NCBI GenBank assembly: GCA_027365105.1
Contig: DAHXNZ010000007.1
Span: 1 to 64,000, forward strand
Source: Thermoplasmata archaeon
GTDB lineage: Archaea; Thermoplasmatota; Thermoplasmata; Lutacidiplasmatales; UBA184
Direction: 5' to 3'
DNA length: 64,000 bases
The position numbers and the translations under genes were made by a program. A model generated the notes under the pieces. That model did not search any database and was not told the origin of the DNA. It was given only the letters and a program-made list of their open reading frames with translations. This document shows positions 43,803 through 52,419 of the stretch, one piece after another (positions within the stretch are counted from its first letter, which is position 1; each line of letters starts with the position of its first letter).

Positions 43803-44852
43803 TCAGGGGTTCCCTCTCAGCGACCAGCTCTGCATGCCGGAGGGTTCCAGGGAGAAATCGACGGCCCGGCCCCCCTGGGCGGCCACCACCTTGACCACAT
43901 CGGGTCGCCGCTCCCCGTCGCAGAACAGGAGGAGGTACCCGCCTCCCCCGGAGCCCACCAGCTTCCCGCCGAGGGCCCCGGCTTCCCGGGCGGCGGCGTA
44001 AAAGCGGTCGATGGGAGGATTCGAGATGCCATCGGTGAACTGCTTCTTGAGCTGCCAGCCCTCGTCGAGGAGCCGGCCCATCTCGTCGATGTTGCCCCGG
44101 AGCAACTGGTTCTTCATCTCCACCGCGAGCCGCTTGGTCGCATCGAGGGCATCGACCGTCGACTTGCGCCCGCGGGTGTAGTTCTCCTGCTGCTGCTGGA
44201 TGATGTCGTTCGAATAGTGGCTCGTCCCCGTATAGCAGAGGAGGAGGCGGTAGGCGAGCTCGTTCTGGATTTCGGGATGGATCTTGAGCGGATTCACGAT
44301 GGTCGTCGCCCCGTTGAACTCGATGAAGTTGAAGCCGCCAAAGGCGGCCGCATACTGATCCTGCCGACCCCCTCGTACGCCCATCTCCTCCCGTTCGATC
44401 CGGTACGCGAGTTCGGCGATCTCGTAGGCCGTCCAGGGTTCCCGGAGGTACCTCTGGAATGCTCCGACGATCGCCACGCACATCGTCGAGGAACTGCCCA
44501 ACCCCGTTCCCGGCGGAGCGTCCGAATGGAGGGCCAGGCGGATGGAATCGGCCGGGGCGTGGGCGGCTTCGGAGCTCGGCTGCAGGACCCGGAGGGCGGC
44601 CTTGACCAGGTCGAGCTTCCCATCGAAGACCAGGTGCGACCCGCGCTGGTAGTCGATCGTCAGGTTGTAGTCGAGCGACTGGACCCGGGTCCGTCCGCGG
44701 CCGTCGGGCTCCACCTGCATGGAGGCGTAGGCGAATTTGTCGATGGTGCAGTTGAGCACCGCACCGCCCTTCTGCTCGGGATACGGGGAGACATCGGTCC
44801 CGCCGCCGGCAAAGCTGATCCGCAAGGGGGCCTTGCTCCGGAGGATCGGCAT
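43803..44852 (-). CDS. GHMP-family sugar kinase (heptose-7-phosphate kinase-like)
   Basis: A 349-residue GHMP kinase. Features are the N-terminal RSKAPLRISFAGGGTDVSPY, the ATP loop PPGTGLGSSSTMCVAIVGA, and the C-terminal KLVGSGGGGYLLLFC. The GGGTD start is shared by D-glycero-D-manno-heptose 7-phosphate kinases and L-fucose kinases, so a sugar or sugar phosphate feeding nucleotide-sugar synthesis is likely. A TATA-like box 27 bases upstream of the ATG implies a leaderless message. The nearby GT2 gene fits a surface-glycan role. Confidence 0.88.
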   Translation of the reverse strand: MPILRSKAPLRISFAGGGTDVSPYPEQKGGAVLNCTIDKFAYASMQVEPDGRGRTRVQSLDYNLTIDYQRGSHLVFDGKLDLVKAALRVLQPSSEAAHAPADSIRLALHSDAPPGTGLGSSSTMCVAIVGAFQRYLREPWTAYEIAELAYRIEREEMGVRGGRQDQYAAAFGGFNFIEFNGATTIVNPLKIHPEIQNELAYRLLLCYTGTSHYSNDIIQQQQENYTRGRKSTVDALDATKRLAVEMKNQLLRGNIDEMGRLLDEGWQLKKQFTDGISNPPIDRFYAAAREAGALGGKLVGSGGGGYLLLFCDGERRPDVVKVVAAQGGRAVDFSLEPSGMQSWSLRGNP

Positions 44853-44873
44853 CGGCAGGGGAGCGGCCTCCTA

Positions 44874-44883
44874 CTTCATAACC
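44874..44883 (-). promoter_or_regulatory. TATA-like box for the GHMP kinase gene
   Basis: GGTTATGAAG on the minus strand, centred about 27 bases before the ATG at 44852. Confidence 0.55.
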
Positions 44884-44917
44884 CCTTTTCCCCTGGAGAC
44901 GGCGAGGACCGGTAGCG

Positions 44918-45349
44918 ATGGTGCCCCGGGGACCGGCCGTCACGGTCGACGCGGTATGGCTCGACCGGGGCCGGGTGCTGCTGGTCCGGCGGGGTCGACC
45001 GCCCGCGGAAGGCCGCTGGGCGCTGCCCGGCGGGTTCGTCGAGTACGGCGAGACCGTGGAGGCGGCGGTCGCCCGAGAACTCCGGGAGGAGACCGGCCTC
45101 CGGGCCCGGCCGGTGCGGCTCGTCGGGGTATACTCGGGGCCGGATCGGGATCCCCGGCGCCATACCCTCACAATCGCGTTTGAGATGCACGGCCGGATCG
45201 GTCCACCCCGGGGCGGGGATGACGCAAGTCAGGCCGAGTGGGTCCCGTTCTCCCGGGCCCGGGATCTCGCCTTCGATCACGGGCGGATCCTCGCCGATGC
45301 CCGCGGGGCCCCGGCGCGGCGGATTCGGCCCGGTCGGTCGGTCGCATGA
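44918..45349 (+). CDS. Nudix hydrolase (ADP-ribose pyrophosphatase-like)
   Basis: A 143-residue Nudix protein. The Nudix box is complete (GGFVEYGETVEAAVA, then RELREETGL), giving the metal-binding Glu cluster. The substrate is probably a nucleoside diphosphate derivative such as ADP-ribose. It overlaps the next gene as ATGA and is divergent from the GHMP kinase gene. Confidence 0.9.
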   Translation: MVPRGPAVTVDAVWLDRGRVLLVRRGRPPAEGRWALPGGFVEYGETVEAAVARELREETGLRARPVRLVGVYSGPDRDPRRHTLTIAFEMHGRIGPPRGGDDASQAEWVPFSRARDLAFDHGRILADARGAPARRIRPGRSVA

Positions 45350-45807
45350 GGCCGGTCGTGGCCGTACGAACCCTTAACCCTCCCCCTCGCGCTGCGGTCC
45401 TGGAGTCGCCCGTGGCCGAAGCGAAACCTCCGCCCGCGCCGGCGTCGTCGACCGGGGGGGCGATCGGAGACGCCCTGCTCGGGGCGCTGGGGGATCCGAC
45501 AAGTCGGACGCTGCTCCTCGAGCTCACCCGATCCGAGCAGGATGTCCATTCGCTCGTCGTCCGCACCGGCCTTCCCCAGAGTTCGGTCTACCGTCACCTC
45601 AAGGAGATGCAGGCGAGCCATCTGGTGCGCATCTCCCGGCTCGCCTTCACGTCCGAAGGGCGAAAAGTCGAAATCTTCCGCTCCAGCGTCCGAGAGGCCC
45701 GGCTTTATCTAGAGGCAGGACGACTCAGGGTCGAGGTCGTTCCGGCCGAGGATGCGGCCGATCGGATCGTATCGATGTGGAGTGAAGTCGGACGGAGGCC
45801 GCGGTGA
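45346..45807 (+). CDS. Winged-helix transcriptional regulator
   Basis: A 153-residue protein with an ArsR/TrmB-like winged helix. The segment LGDPTSRTLLLELTRSEQ is followed by the recognition region VRTGLPQSSVYRHLKEMQ and a wing (RISRLAFTSEGRKVEIFR). An acidic C-terminal stretch follows. The start at 45346 overlaps the Nudix stop. A GTG at 45411, preceded by a CTTAACCC box near 45371, could give a shorter protein from its own promoter. It is coupled to a three-helix membrane protein downstream, a pairing also known in haloarchaea. Confidence 0.85.
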   Translation: MRPVVAVRTLNPPPRAAVLESPVAEAKPPPAPASSTGGAIGDALLGALGDPTSRTLLLELTRSEQDVHSLVVRTGLPQSSVYRHLKEMQASHLVRISRLAFTSEGRKVEIFRSSVREARLYLEAGRLRVEVVPAEDAADRIVSMWSEVGRRPR

Positions 45808-46094
45808 TCCCGGAGATCTGGCTCCTGCGGGCCCTCGAAGGAGGGATCTTGGTCGTCGGGGCGATCATCGCATTCCAGAGCTTCCGGGCGTACCGACGAA
45901 CGCGGAGTCGGGCCCTGGGCCTGCTCGGGGCCGGCTTTGTCCTGATCTCGGTCGCCGCCGCGGTCGCCGGGGTCCTGTACGAACTGTTCTCGCAGGATCT
46001 CCTGACGGCCTGGGTCGCCTTCTCGACCTTTGACCTGGCCGGCTTCCTCGTGATCCTCTACTCGATCCTCGAGGTCCGCGGGCCCCGAACGTAG
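45804..46094 (+). CDS. Small three-helix membrane protein (DUF7521-like)
   Basis: 96 residues with three membrane helices (GGILVVGAIIAFQSF, LGLLGAGFVLISVAAAVAGVL, TFDLAGFLVILYSIL) and a basic loop YRRTRSRALG. It resembles small archaeal membrane proteins that follow winged-helix regulators. The GTG overlaps the regulator stop, so the two are co-translated. A membrane sensor or anchor for the regulator is a reasonable guess, not shown. Confidence 0.75.
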   Translation: MIPEIWLLRALEGGILVVGAIIAFQSFRAYRRTRSRALGLLGAGFVLISVAAAVAGVLYELFSQDLLTAWVAFSTFDLAGFLVILYSILEVRGPRT

Positions 46095-46122
46095 GCGAGC
46101 CCGCTTCGGGTTCGGCTCGCGC

Positions 46123-46266
46123 TTACTTCTCGCGCGCGTTGCGCTCGTAGGCGGCGTCGCTGGTGCGTTTGAGACGGGCGCCGTCCCGGTCGCAGACCGG
46201 CCGCGCGCTCGGCGGTACGTCGATCACATAGCCTCCTCCACACTTCGGACACTCGTAGTACGGCAT
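46123..46266 (-). CDS. Small zinc-ribbon-like protein
   Basis: 47 residues, too short for most gene finders. A CPKCGGGY knuckle at residues 6-13 is followed by a third Cys in PVCDRDGARL; the fourth ligand would have to be Asp or come from a partner. The tail is basic. A palindromic TATA box upstream supports transcription. It may bind nucleic acid or a protein partner. Confidence 0.65.
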   Translation of the reverse strand: MPYYECPKCGGGYVIDVPPSARPVCDRDGARLKRTSDAAYERNAREK

Positions 46267-46297
46267 GATGGGTTCTTCCGATAGATGGGGCAGGACC

Positions 46298-46306
46298 CTT
46301 ATAAAG
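46298..46306. promoter_or_regulatory. Palindromic TATA box shared by two divergent genes
   Basis: CTTATAAAG lies between the zinc-ribbon gene (ATG at 46266, minus strand) and the methyltransferase gene (ATG at 46332, plus strand), about 36 and 30 bases from them. No other AT-rich box is seen in the 65-base gap, so one site probably serves both directions. Confidence 0.6.
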
Positions 46307-46331
46307 GGGGTGGCTCCTCTCTTCTCGGCGA

Positions 46332-47282
46332 ATGGCGACGACCGCGGGGCCGCAGCGAGGTCATTGGCGTCGGTCCGTCGACCCGTCTCCACGGACCGGC
46401 ACGTTCCGTCCCGGCTCCGGCCCCGCGGGGGGGTCCTCGGCGCCCGCCCGGGCGCGGTTCCTCGGGCTCGATGCCTATCGGGCGCACCGGGAGTGGCTCC
46501 GGTACGAGGGGACGGCCCAGCGGGACCTCTTCCGCGAGCTTCGGATGCGCGTGTTGGCGCGAAATCATCCGGGAGGCGGCCGATCCCTGGATGTGGGCTG
46601 CGGACCCGGCCGGTTCCTGGCGCCGCCCGGACTCCCGCCCTCACGGTGGGTGGGAATCGACCTCTCGTGGGAGATGCTCCGGGAGGCGGCCTCGGTCGGT
46701 CGGCCTTCGCCGGCGGGAGATTGGGTTCGGGCCGACGGCCTCCACCCCCCGTTCCGCCCGGGCACCTTCTCCTGGGTCCAGCTGCTGGGGAATGTCCTCG
46801 GGTTTTGCGGTGCCGCCGGCCCCGAGCTGCTGGAAGCGACCCTCCCGCTGGTCGGGCCCCGGGGCCGACTCCTGCTGGAAATTGCCCCCGGACCCGGTGA
46901 AGAGTCGCTGTACCTCCACCGGTTACCCTCGACCGTCGTTCGGCGGCGTCTCGAAGGGAAGGGTCACGGGCTCCCGGAAGCCATCGAACGGGAAGGGTTC
47001 CGACCCTCCCGTTCAGCGGCCGAGCCCGGGGCCGGCTTTCGTCGTTGGTCGGCCCCCGAGACCCTCCGGTATCTCCGCGGGCAGGGTTTCGACCCCCTCG
47101 AGGTGATGGCCGTGGCCCCCCTGTTCGGCTCCGATCCCTCCGCGGTGGAGGCGGCCGCCTCCTCCCCATCGGCGTGGGAGTCGCTCTTCGAGTGGGAGGA
47201 GCGGTTTGGGCGGGACCCGGACCGTTGGGCGGCGGCGGCCGCGGTCATGGTCGTCGCCCAGCGGACCGCCAGTGGACCGTAG
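46332..47282 (+). CDS. Class I SAM-dependent methyltransferase
   Basis: A 316-residue methyltransferase. The SAM-binding motif LDVGCGPGRFL, the acidic strand VGIDLSWEML and the motif IV-like FSWVQLLGNVLGF are visible. About 45 N-terminal residues are Gly/Pro/Ser-rich and probably disordered. The substrate is unknown. The ATG is placed by the TATA box 30 bases upstream. Confidence 0.82.
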   Translation: MATTAGPQRGHWRRSVDPSPRTGTFRPGSGPAGGSSAPARARFLGLDAYRAHREWLRYEGTAQRDLFRELRMRVLARNHPGGGRSLDVGCGPGRFLAPPGLPPSRWVGIDLSWEMLREAASVGRPSPAGDWVRADGLHPPFRPGTFSWVQLLGNVLGFCGAAGPELLEATLPLVGPRGRLLLEIAPGPGEESLYLHRLPSTVVRRRLEGKGHGLPEAIEREGFRPSRSAAEPGAGFRRWSAPETLRYLRGQGFDPLEVMAVAPLFGSDPSAVEAAASSPSAWESLFEWEERFGRDPDRWAAAAAVMVVAQRTASGP

Positions 47283-47283
47283 G

Positions 47284-47293
47284 GTTAAGTAAC
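47284..47293 (+). promoter_or_regulatory. TATA-like box for the membrane coiled-coil gene
   Basis: GTTAAGTAAC, nearly self-complementary, inside GGGTTAAGTAACCC; 28 bases before the ATG at 47317, implying a leaderless message. Confidence 0.6.
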
Positions 47294-47316
47294 CCGGGCC
47301 CACCGTCCCGGGTCCG

Positions 47317-48549
47317 ATGTCGATCGACGGCTCGGCTCGTCCCGGAGCTCCTCCCGCGGCCCCGGCTCCTGGGATCGTCGTTCCCCACCCCGAAGACATC
47401 CGTCTCGCCCACGATGACGCCCTCCTCCAGCTTCGGATCGGCCGACTGGCCCACACCAATGCAGTTCTGGTCTCGGGAGTACTGCTCCTGGATGCCATCC
47501 TCGTGCTGTATGTCCATTTTGTCAGCACCACGGGTTTCTTGGCAACCTGGGGCGCGACGTTCGCCGTCTGGCTGCCGGCCCTGGCCGCCGTCTATCTTGC
47601 GCTCGGGTCACTGGCCTCCAAGTGGCCGGTCTTTCAGCTTTGGCCCTGGGAGCGGCACTTCTCCCTCACCGTGGGCGCGGTCGTCTATACCCTGGGGTTT
47701 GCCGGGGTTTCGGCCCTGATCCTCTACCAGAGCCGAGCCCCGTTCACCGGCACCGACCTGCTCGGGCTCTTTCCGTTCGCTCTGCTGGGCATCACGCTCG
47801 GTCTGCTGGGCCTCATCGCGACCTGGAGCGGCTGGCATCGGCGCCAGTGGGCCGGGCTGGCGGCGTCCGTGCTGCCCCTTCCGGTGGCCCTCATCCTCTA
47901 CCTTCCGGCGACGCACGGAGCCGAGGTCGGGACCGCCCTCGCCATCACCCTTTTTGTGGGAGCCACCAGTTACCAGACCGCCGGCTCGATGCTCCATCTG
48001 ATCGCCTCCGGGACCCCGGTCCACGAACGCGAACTGATTACCTCCGGCCAGAGCCGGATGTTTCGTCTGGCCCACGAGATCCAGCGCCGGGAGCGGCAGG
48101 TCCAGGACCGGGAGTCGACGGCCGGTCAACGAGAAACAGACACCGGATACACCCAGATGGAGCTCCGCCGCCAGCAGGCTGCCCTCCAGGAGGCTCGCCA
48201 ACAGCTGGAACTGCTCGAGGCGGATTACCGCTCCCGGGCCGATGCCTTGGCCCAGCATCAGGCCGAGTGGGTGGCGCGCTCCAGCGAGGTCAATGCCCGG
48301 GCGCTGGCGCTCGAGGAAAGCGCGTCCGCGCTCCTGGCCCGGGAGAAGGCCCTTGAGGCCACCCTCGCTCAGCTCTCCGAGCGGGAGAAACGGGTGATCG
48401 CCATGGAGGGGGAGCAGGCTCGCCGGGAGTACGAGTTGACCGCCCGTCAGCAGAGACTCGAGCAGCGCGAATCAAGACCGACCTCCAGCCGAGAGGCAAC
48501 GGCCGCGACCCCCGACTCGCCCGACGCCGGGCAGGGTCGACACGCCTAG
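47317..48549 (+). CDS. Membrane protein with long cytoplasmic coiled coil
   Basis: 410 residues. After a Pro/Ala-rich start, six to seven membrane helices span about 50-240 (for example VLLLDAILVLYVHF, AVWLPALAAVYLALGSL, LGITLGLLGLIATW). From about 250 to 390 there is an uninterrupted Glu/Gln/Arg/Ala-rich coiled coil, followed by a Ser/Thr/Pro tail. No enzyme motif is seen. Such proteins may organise membrane complexes or sense the envelope; the function is unknown. Confidence 0.75.
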   Translation: MSIDGSARPGAPPAAPAPGIVVPHPEDIRLAHDDALLQLRIGRLAHTNAVLVSGVLLLDAILVLYVHFVSTTGFLATWGATFAVWLPALAAVYLALGSLASKWPVFQLWPWERHFSLTVGAVVYTLGFAGVSALILYQSRAPFTGTDLLGLFPFALLGITLGLLGLIATWSGWHRRQWAGLAASVLPLPVALILYLPATHGAEVGTALAITLFVGATSYQTAGSMLHLIASGTPVHERELITSGQSRMFRLAHEIQRRERQVQDRESTAGQRETDTGYTQMELRRQQAALQEARQQLELLEADYRSRADALAQHQAEWVARSSEVNARALALEESASALLAREKALEATLAQLSEREKRVIAMEGEQARREYELTARQQRLEQRESRPTSSREATAATPDSPDAGQGRHA

Positions 48550-49221
48550 TCCCGGATCGCGCCCGGCGTGTTGCCCCGACCGTCTCGTCCGAGGGAGCCC
48601 ATTTGCTCCGCCGCGATCTGCGAACTACCCTGGATGCGTGATGCTGCCCGGAAACCGAGGCGAGACCACCCGTCCGGGTCGGTGGCAACCTCGCGGCGTA
48701 TCGCGCGCCAGCCTCGGAAGGTCACCCGGCGCTGCCTGGGACCCCCCCATCCGACGAACCGCTCCCCCGGAGCCGCAGGGCTCCCGGCGGAACCACCAGG
48801 CAGCCCAGGAACCACCAACGACACGAGAACTCTCGCCTCGACCGCCCGACGTCTCCGAAGGAATACGCCACCCCGTCGGCCCAGGCTCTGCGGGGGGCGG
48901 GCTCAGGGTGTACGAGTTTCGAGAACGTGGGGAAGTTGCCCGGAGGCATCGACGAATCCTGGGCGGCGCTGCGTGCGCAACCCAAGCTCCTTCTGTGGGA
49001 GACGCTCGGACTCCGGCACAGTGGCCGAAGATCCGGCCCGGGGTGCGAGCAGCCTCGCTCGAACCGGACAGGATGAAGAATGTGGTGGCGTGAAACGACG
49101 GGGGTGGCGGTGCGGAATGGGGGGAGTCGTCCGGCCAAGCGGACGAAGGCCCGGACGGCGCTCGAAGGGTTCGTGCAGTCCGCGCGGATTCGCCCCGGCG
49201 ACCCGCGCTCCCGAACCTAAG
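48550..49221. other. Long intergenic region without a recognised gene
   Basis: About 670 bases, the second-longest gene-free stretch in the window. Frames on both strands are Arg/Pro/Gly-rich and lack family motifs. I looked for RNase P, SRP and tRNA features and did not find convincing ones. A structured non-coding RNA cannot be excluded. Confidence 0.4.
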
Positions 49222-49230
49222 TTCAAATAG
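49222..49230 (+). promoter_or_regulatory. TATA-like box for the LURP-one-like gene
   Basis: TTCAAATAG, about 26 bases before the ATG at 49252. Confidence 0.45.
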
Positions 49231-49251
49231 CATGAGTATGTACGACCTCCC

Positions 49252-49911
49252 ATGGCAGCCCAGGTCAGTCCGGTCGCCCAACCGAGCCCGAACACCCAGG
49301 TGAACCCGACCGCCCAGGCGCTCGTCCAGAGCCTCGGAGGCCATGAGATGCTGCTGATGAAGATGCAGATCCTCTCCTTCGGCAAAAACTACGACGTGAT
49401 GAACGAGCAAAAGGAGGTGCTCTGCAAAGTCGGCTTGGATGCCGGTCAAAACGTCAAAGGCGTGGTGGTCGGGTCGGCCGTCTCCCAGATCGCCGGCGGC
49501 TACATCGGGAGGTATGCCCAGCGTTCCCTGCAGTATACCTACATCGTGCGCGACGCACAAGGCACCCCGGCCCTCGAGATCCGGAAGGGCAGCGGCGGGA
49601 ACCATACAGAGTTCGTGGTCGCCGACCCGGTGACGAACGTCCTGCTGGGAAAGATCGACATGAAGCGCAGCCTGATCGGGGGCCTCAAGGCGAGCTGGGT
49701 CACCCCCAACGAGCAGGTCTACCTGCGCTCGAAGGGGAACATCATCCGGCGGAAATACGAGATCCTCGGCCCGGAAGGAAAGTCGGTCGGTCGGGTCCGG
49801 CACAAGATCCTGGCCATTCGCGATGTCTGGCAGCTCGAACTCAACCCGCAGGTCAACCACCTGTACTCCGCCCTCTTTGCGACGGTCCTGGACTTCGAAA
49901 AGAAGATGTGA
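49252..49911 (+). CDS. LURP-one/scramblase-like (Tubby-fold) protein
   Basis: A 219-residue protein with the beta-rich LURP-one-related fold: LLMKMQILSFGKNYDVMNEQ, then YIVRDAQGTPALEIRKG, RRKYEILGPEGKSVGRVRHK, and a C-terminal hydrophobic helix (LYSALFATVLDFE). The fold is shared with phospholipid scramblases and plant LURP1; the role in archaea is unknown. About 30 N-terminal residues are Gln/Pro-rich. The ATG fits a TATA-like box 26 bases upstream. Confidence 0.8.
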   Translation: MAAQVSPVAQPSPNTQVNPTAQALVQSLGGHEMLLMKMQILSFGKNYDVMNEQKEVLCKVGLDAGQNVKGVVVGSAVSQIAGGYIGRYAQRSLQYTYIVRDAQGTPALEIRKGSGGNHTEFVVADPVTNVLLGKIDMKRSLIGGLKASWVTPNEQVYLRSKGNIIRRKYEILGPEGKSVGRVRHKILAIRDVWQLELNPQVNHLYSALFATVLDFEKKM

Positions 49912-49951
49912 CCCCAGCGGAACGCCGGCCCGCCTCCCGCGCTGCGCGCGC

Positions 49952-50425
49952 TCAGTGCAGCGCGTAGCCGCACGACCGGCAGAACGGGGTGGACGGCGGA
50001 TTCGGCCGGGTGCAGATCGGGCAAATCCCGACCGTCGGGGCGAGCGGCGTGGGGGGAAAACTCGGCGGGCGCGGCCGGGGGTCGAGCTCGGGACTCCCGA
50101 GCTCGTGGTGGGCCAGCGCGAGAAGAAGAGCGGAAAGCGGGTTGGCCAGCAGGAGCGACAGCCCGGCGAAAACGATCGTGGGGGTCCTTGCCCCGGCAAA
50201 GTCCCCGCGGGCCATCGGACGGTACGCCAGGAGGTAGACGAGCACCAGCCCGAGCATGCTGAAGGCGCCGAGCGCGAGAGCGACCGGTGGTACGGGATCT
50301 CTGGGATCCAGATAGACCCCCAGCCAGAACCAGATCGCCGCTTCGACGGCCAGCGTGGCCATGGCCGCGCGGGTGAGGGTTCGGGCGGAGCTTCCGGTGA
50401 AACCGGTGGCCCCCGGCGAAGTCAC
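49952..50425 (-). CDS. Membrane protein with C-terminal zinc ribbon
   Basis: 157 residues starting at a GTG. Three helices (around AAIWFWLGVYL, LALGAFSMLGLVLVYLLAY, TIVFAGLSLLLANPLSALLL) are followed by a Pro-rich linker and a zinc ribbon with two knuckles (CPICTRP and CRSCGYAL). The ribbon probably faces the cytoplasm. It converges on the LURP-one-like gene. The function is unknown. Confidence 0.75.
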   Translation of the reverse strand: MTSPGATGFTGSSARTLTRAAMATLAVEAAIWFWLGVYLDPRDPVPPVALALGAFSMLGLVLVYLLAYRPMARGDFAGARTPTIVFAGLSLLLANPLSALLLALAHHELGSPELDPRPRPPSFPPTPLAPTVGICPICTRPNPPSTPFCRSCGYALH

Positions 50426-50639
50426 GGCGGTGATATCCGCCCGGCCTATAGAATGTCGATGGGTTGGCCGATCGGGGGCCGTGTTCGGAGCCCTGCCGTT
50501 GGGGCCTCATCACCGCTGGGACCGTCGGTCCGATCGGCTCGACCGCCCACCGGACGATGCGGTGGGGATCGAACCGGGGGAGAGAGGTACCACTCCGACG
50601 GTAGGGACAGCCGCCAGAACCCCGAGAGGACACCGGGGT

Positions 50640-51582
50640 GTCCGCTCGCGGCGAACCCCTACCGATCCCACCGCGAATGGCCGAGCCACGCCAAGGCGCT
50701 CGGGGTCCGACACGGGTTCCACCTCGACCCCGGACCCTTCCTCGGCTGGGAACCGGAACTGGCCGCCGTGAACCAAGGGAAGCGGATAGGCCAGTGCCGC
50801 ATCCCCGAGTCGCTCGCCCGCTGGCGGGGGATCAGGGCGCAGTCCATCGGCCATCGGGGGCTGGAGGGGATCACGCGGCGGATGGCCCGGCGAGGCTTGA
50901 TCCCTTCCCCTGCCGATTCCGCTACCCTCGGGCACCGCAGCCAGGGGTGGCGCCGATCTTGAAGATGCCGAAATGCACGGGGTGGGGCCTGGCGCTAGAC
51001 GGCACCAGACTGACGACCTGGATCGCGGAGGAGGACCGGATCGTTCTCCACAGGGACCCGAAGCGAAGCCGCGGAAGCACCGGGGAGTGGTCATCACGGC
51101 CGACGTCCGGCGGAAGCAGGCGATCGGGATCCGGGTCCACATCGAGGGAAAAGGAGACCCCGAGACCCAGGCGGGAGCGGCCCATGAGCGGGCCGGGATA
51201 CCGGGTGAGGAAGCGCTACGGGGACCGGGAGTTCGAGACTCACGACATGGCCGGGGCGCTCCACGTGACGGGGACGGGACCGGGGATCCAGATCCGGAAG
51301 AATGCCTGGCCGTGCCGTCGTCAGAGCCCGGGGGGGCGGCTGGTATCGACGCAGGGCAGTGCGGGAGCATCCCGCGTTGGGCTACGCGGACTGAGCGATG
51401 CCGGAGCAGTGCGGGCTGCGATGGCCCGGGACGGAGGGATCTTCTCGGGGGTCAAACGGTGGTTCGGAGGAAGCGTGGTCGCCCGCTTCGGCCGGGGGTG
51501 GGAAGCGGAAGGATATCCGAAGCTCGGGGTGTGCGGGGAACTCCGGGAGTACGGCGAAGCGCACGTCGGGAGGGCGGGGTAG
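50640..51582 (+). pseudogene. Decayed transposase spread over three frames
   Basis: Fragments of one DDE transposase appear in order but in different frames. They are GFHLDPGPFLGWEPELAAVN and RGLEGITRRMARRGLIP (frame 2), GLALDGTRLTTWIAEED (frame 1, first catalytic Asp), RKHRGVVITADVRRKQAIGI (frame 2), HDMAGALHVTGTGPGIQIRK (frame 1), GLRWPGTEG (frame 2), and FSGVKRWFGGSVVARF with KLGVCGELREYGEAHVG (frame 1). At least four frame changes separate them. It is a different family from the element at 17890. Terminal repeats were not identified. Confidence 0.7.
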
Positions 51583-51688
51583 GCGCCTCCTCGGATCGCG
51601 GACCAAGGGTGGGGCCCCGCGGTCGGTGTTCGTGCCGTGGAGCACTGTCGATGGGTGTCCTCATATCTGATGGGGGGATGGTCCGTCC

Positions 51689-52057
51689 GTGCAGCTCCAC
51701 CACGTCATGGTGGCCATTCCGGCCGGAGGCGAGGCGAAAGGTCGGGAGTTCTATGCAGGGATCCTCGGATTGGCCGAACTTCGCAAGCCGCCAAATCTGG
51801 CACGTCGCGGAGGCCTTTGGTTCACGTTGGGCGACCGGGAACTGCATCTCGGAATCGATCCCGAATTCCGGCCGGCCCACAAGGCCCACGTGGCCATCGT
51901 CGTCGAATCCCTCGCCGAGCTCAGGACGCGGCTGGAAGGGGCCCAGGCCCGGGTGTGGACCGATGAGCCGCTCCCGGGAATGGACCGGTTCTATGCCGAA
52001 GATCCGTTTGGAAACCGGCTGGAATTTCTCCAGCCCGCTCAGACGGCGGACCGGTAG
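51689..52057 (+). CDS. VOC-superfamily (glyoxalase/bleomycin-resistance-like) protein
   Basis: A 122-residue single VOC module pair. It starts QLHHVMVAIPAGGE with a metal-ligand His, has HKAHVAIVVESLAELRTRL in the second half, and ends FYAEDPFGNRLEFLQP with the ligand Glu. It could be an isomerase, dioxygenase-like or resistance protein; the substrate is unknown. The start is a GTG at 51689; no ATG is in range. Confidence 0.88.
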   Translation: MQLHHVMVAIPAGGEAKGREFYAGILGLAELRKPPNLARRGGLWFTLGDRELHLGIDPEFRPAHKAHVAIVVESLAELRTRLEGAQARVWTDEPLPGMDRFYAEDPFGNRLEFLQPAQTADR

Positions 52058-52143
52058 ACCGGTCCGGCCGAGGCGGGCGCCGGGACACCCCTCGGGCGAG
52101 CCCGAAGCCGGGGGGGGGGACCGCTCACCCAACGGGGGATCGG

Positions 52144-52419
52144 CTACTCTTCGCCCATCGCCCGGGGGCGGGGCATCGCCTTGGGCTGCTCGGCATCGGT
52201 AGGCATCCCGGTCGCTCCCTCAACGATCTCACAGTCCCGGTAGCTGATGCCGACCGTGACCCGGGGGAACGCGACCTTGAGCGTGTAGTTGGCGAGCATG
52301 CCGACGGCCAGTCCTTGGGCGCCGGGGACCAGATTCTGGTTCATGATCGAAAGGTCTCGAGTCAGAACGACCCGGGTCTCGCCGATCCGGATCTTTTGGA
52401 GATCCTGCGGTTCCTTCAT
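52144..52419 (-). CDS. Small protein of unknown function
   Basis: 91 residues from the ATG at 52419. The core is beta-rich (KIRIGETRVVLTRDLSIMNQ, KVAFPRVTVGISYRDCEIVE) with a Pro/Met-rich tail. It contains one cysteine and no membrane helix. The N-terminus is not obviously extended upstream. No family is recognised. It stands alone between the VOC gene and acs. Confidence 0.5.
   Translation of the reverse strand: MKEPQDLQKIRIGETRVVLTRDLSIMNQNLVPGAQGLAVGMLANYTLKVAFPRVTVGISYRDCEIVEGATGMPTDAEQPKAMPRPRAMGEE

Noticed and set aside
48638-49093. 151-residue plus-strand open frame in the long gap
   Set aside because: Amino-acid make-up (Arg/Pro/Gly/Ala) is that of a random frame in GC-rich DNA, and no motif or fold is visible.
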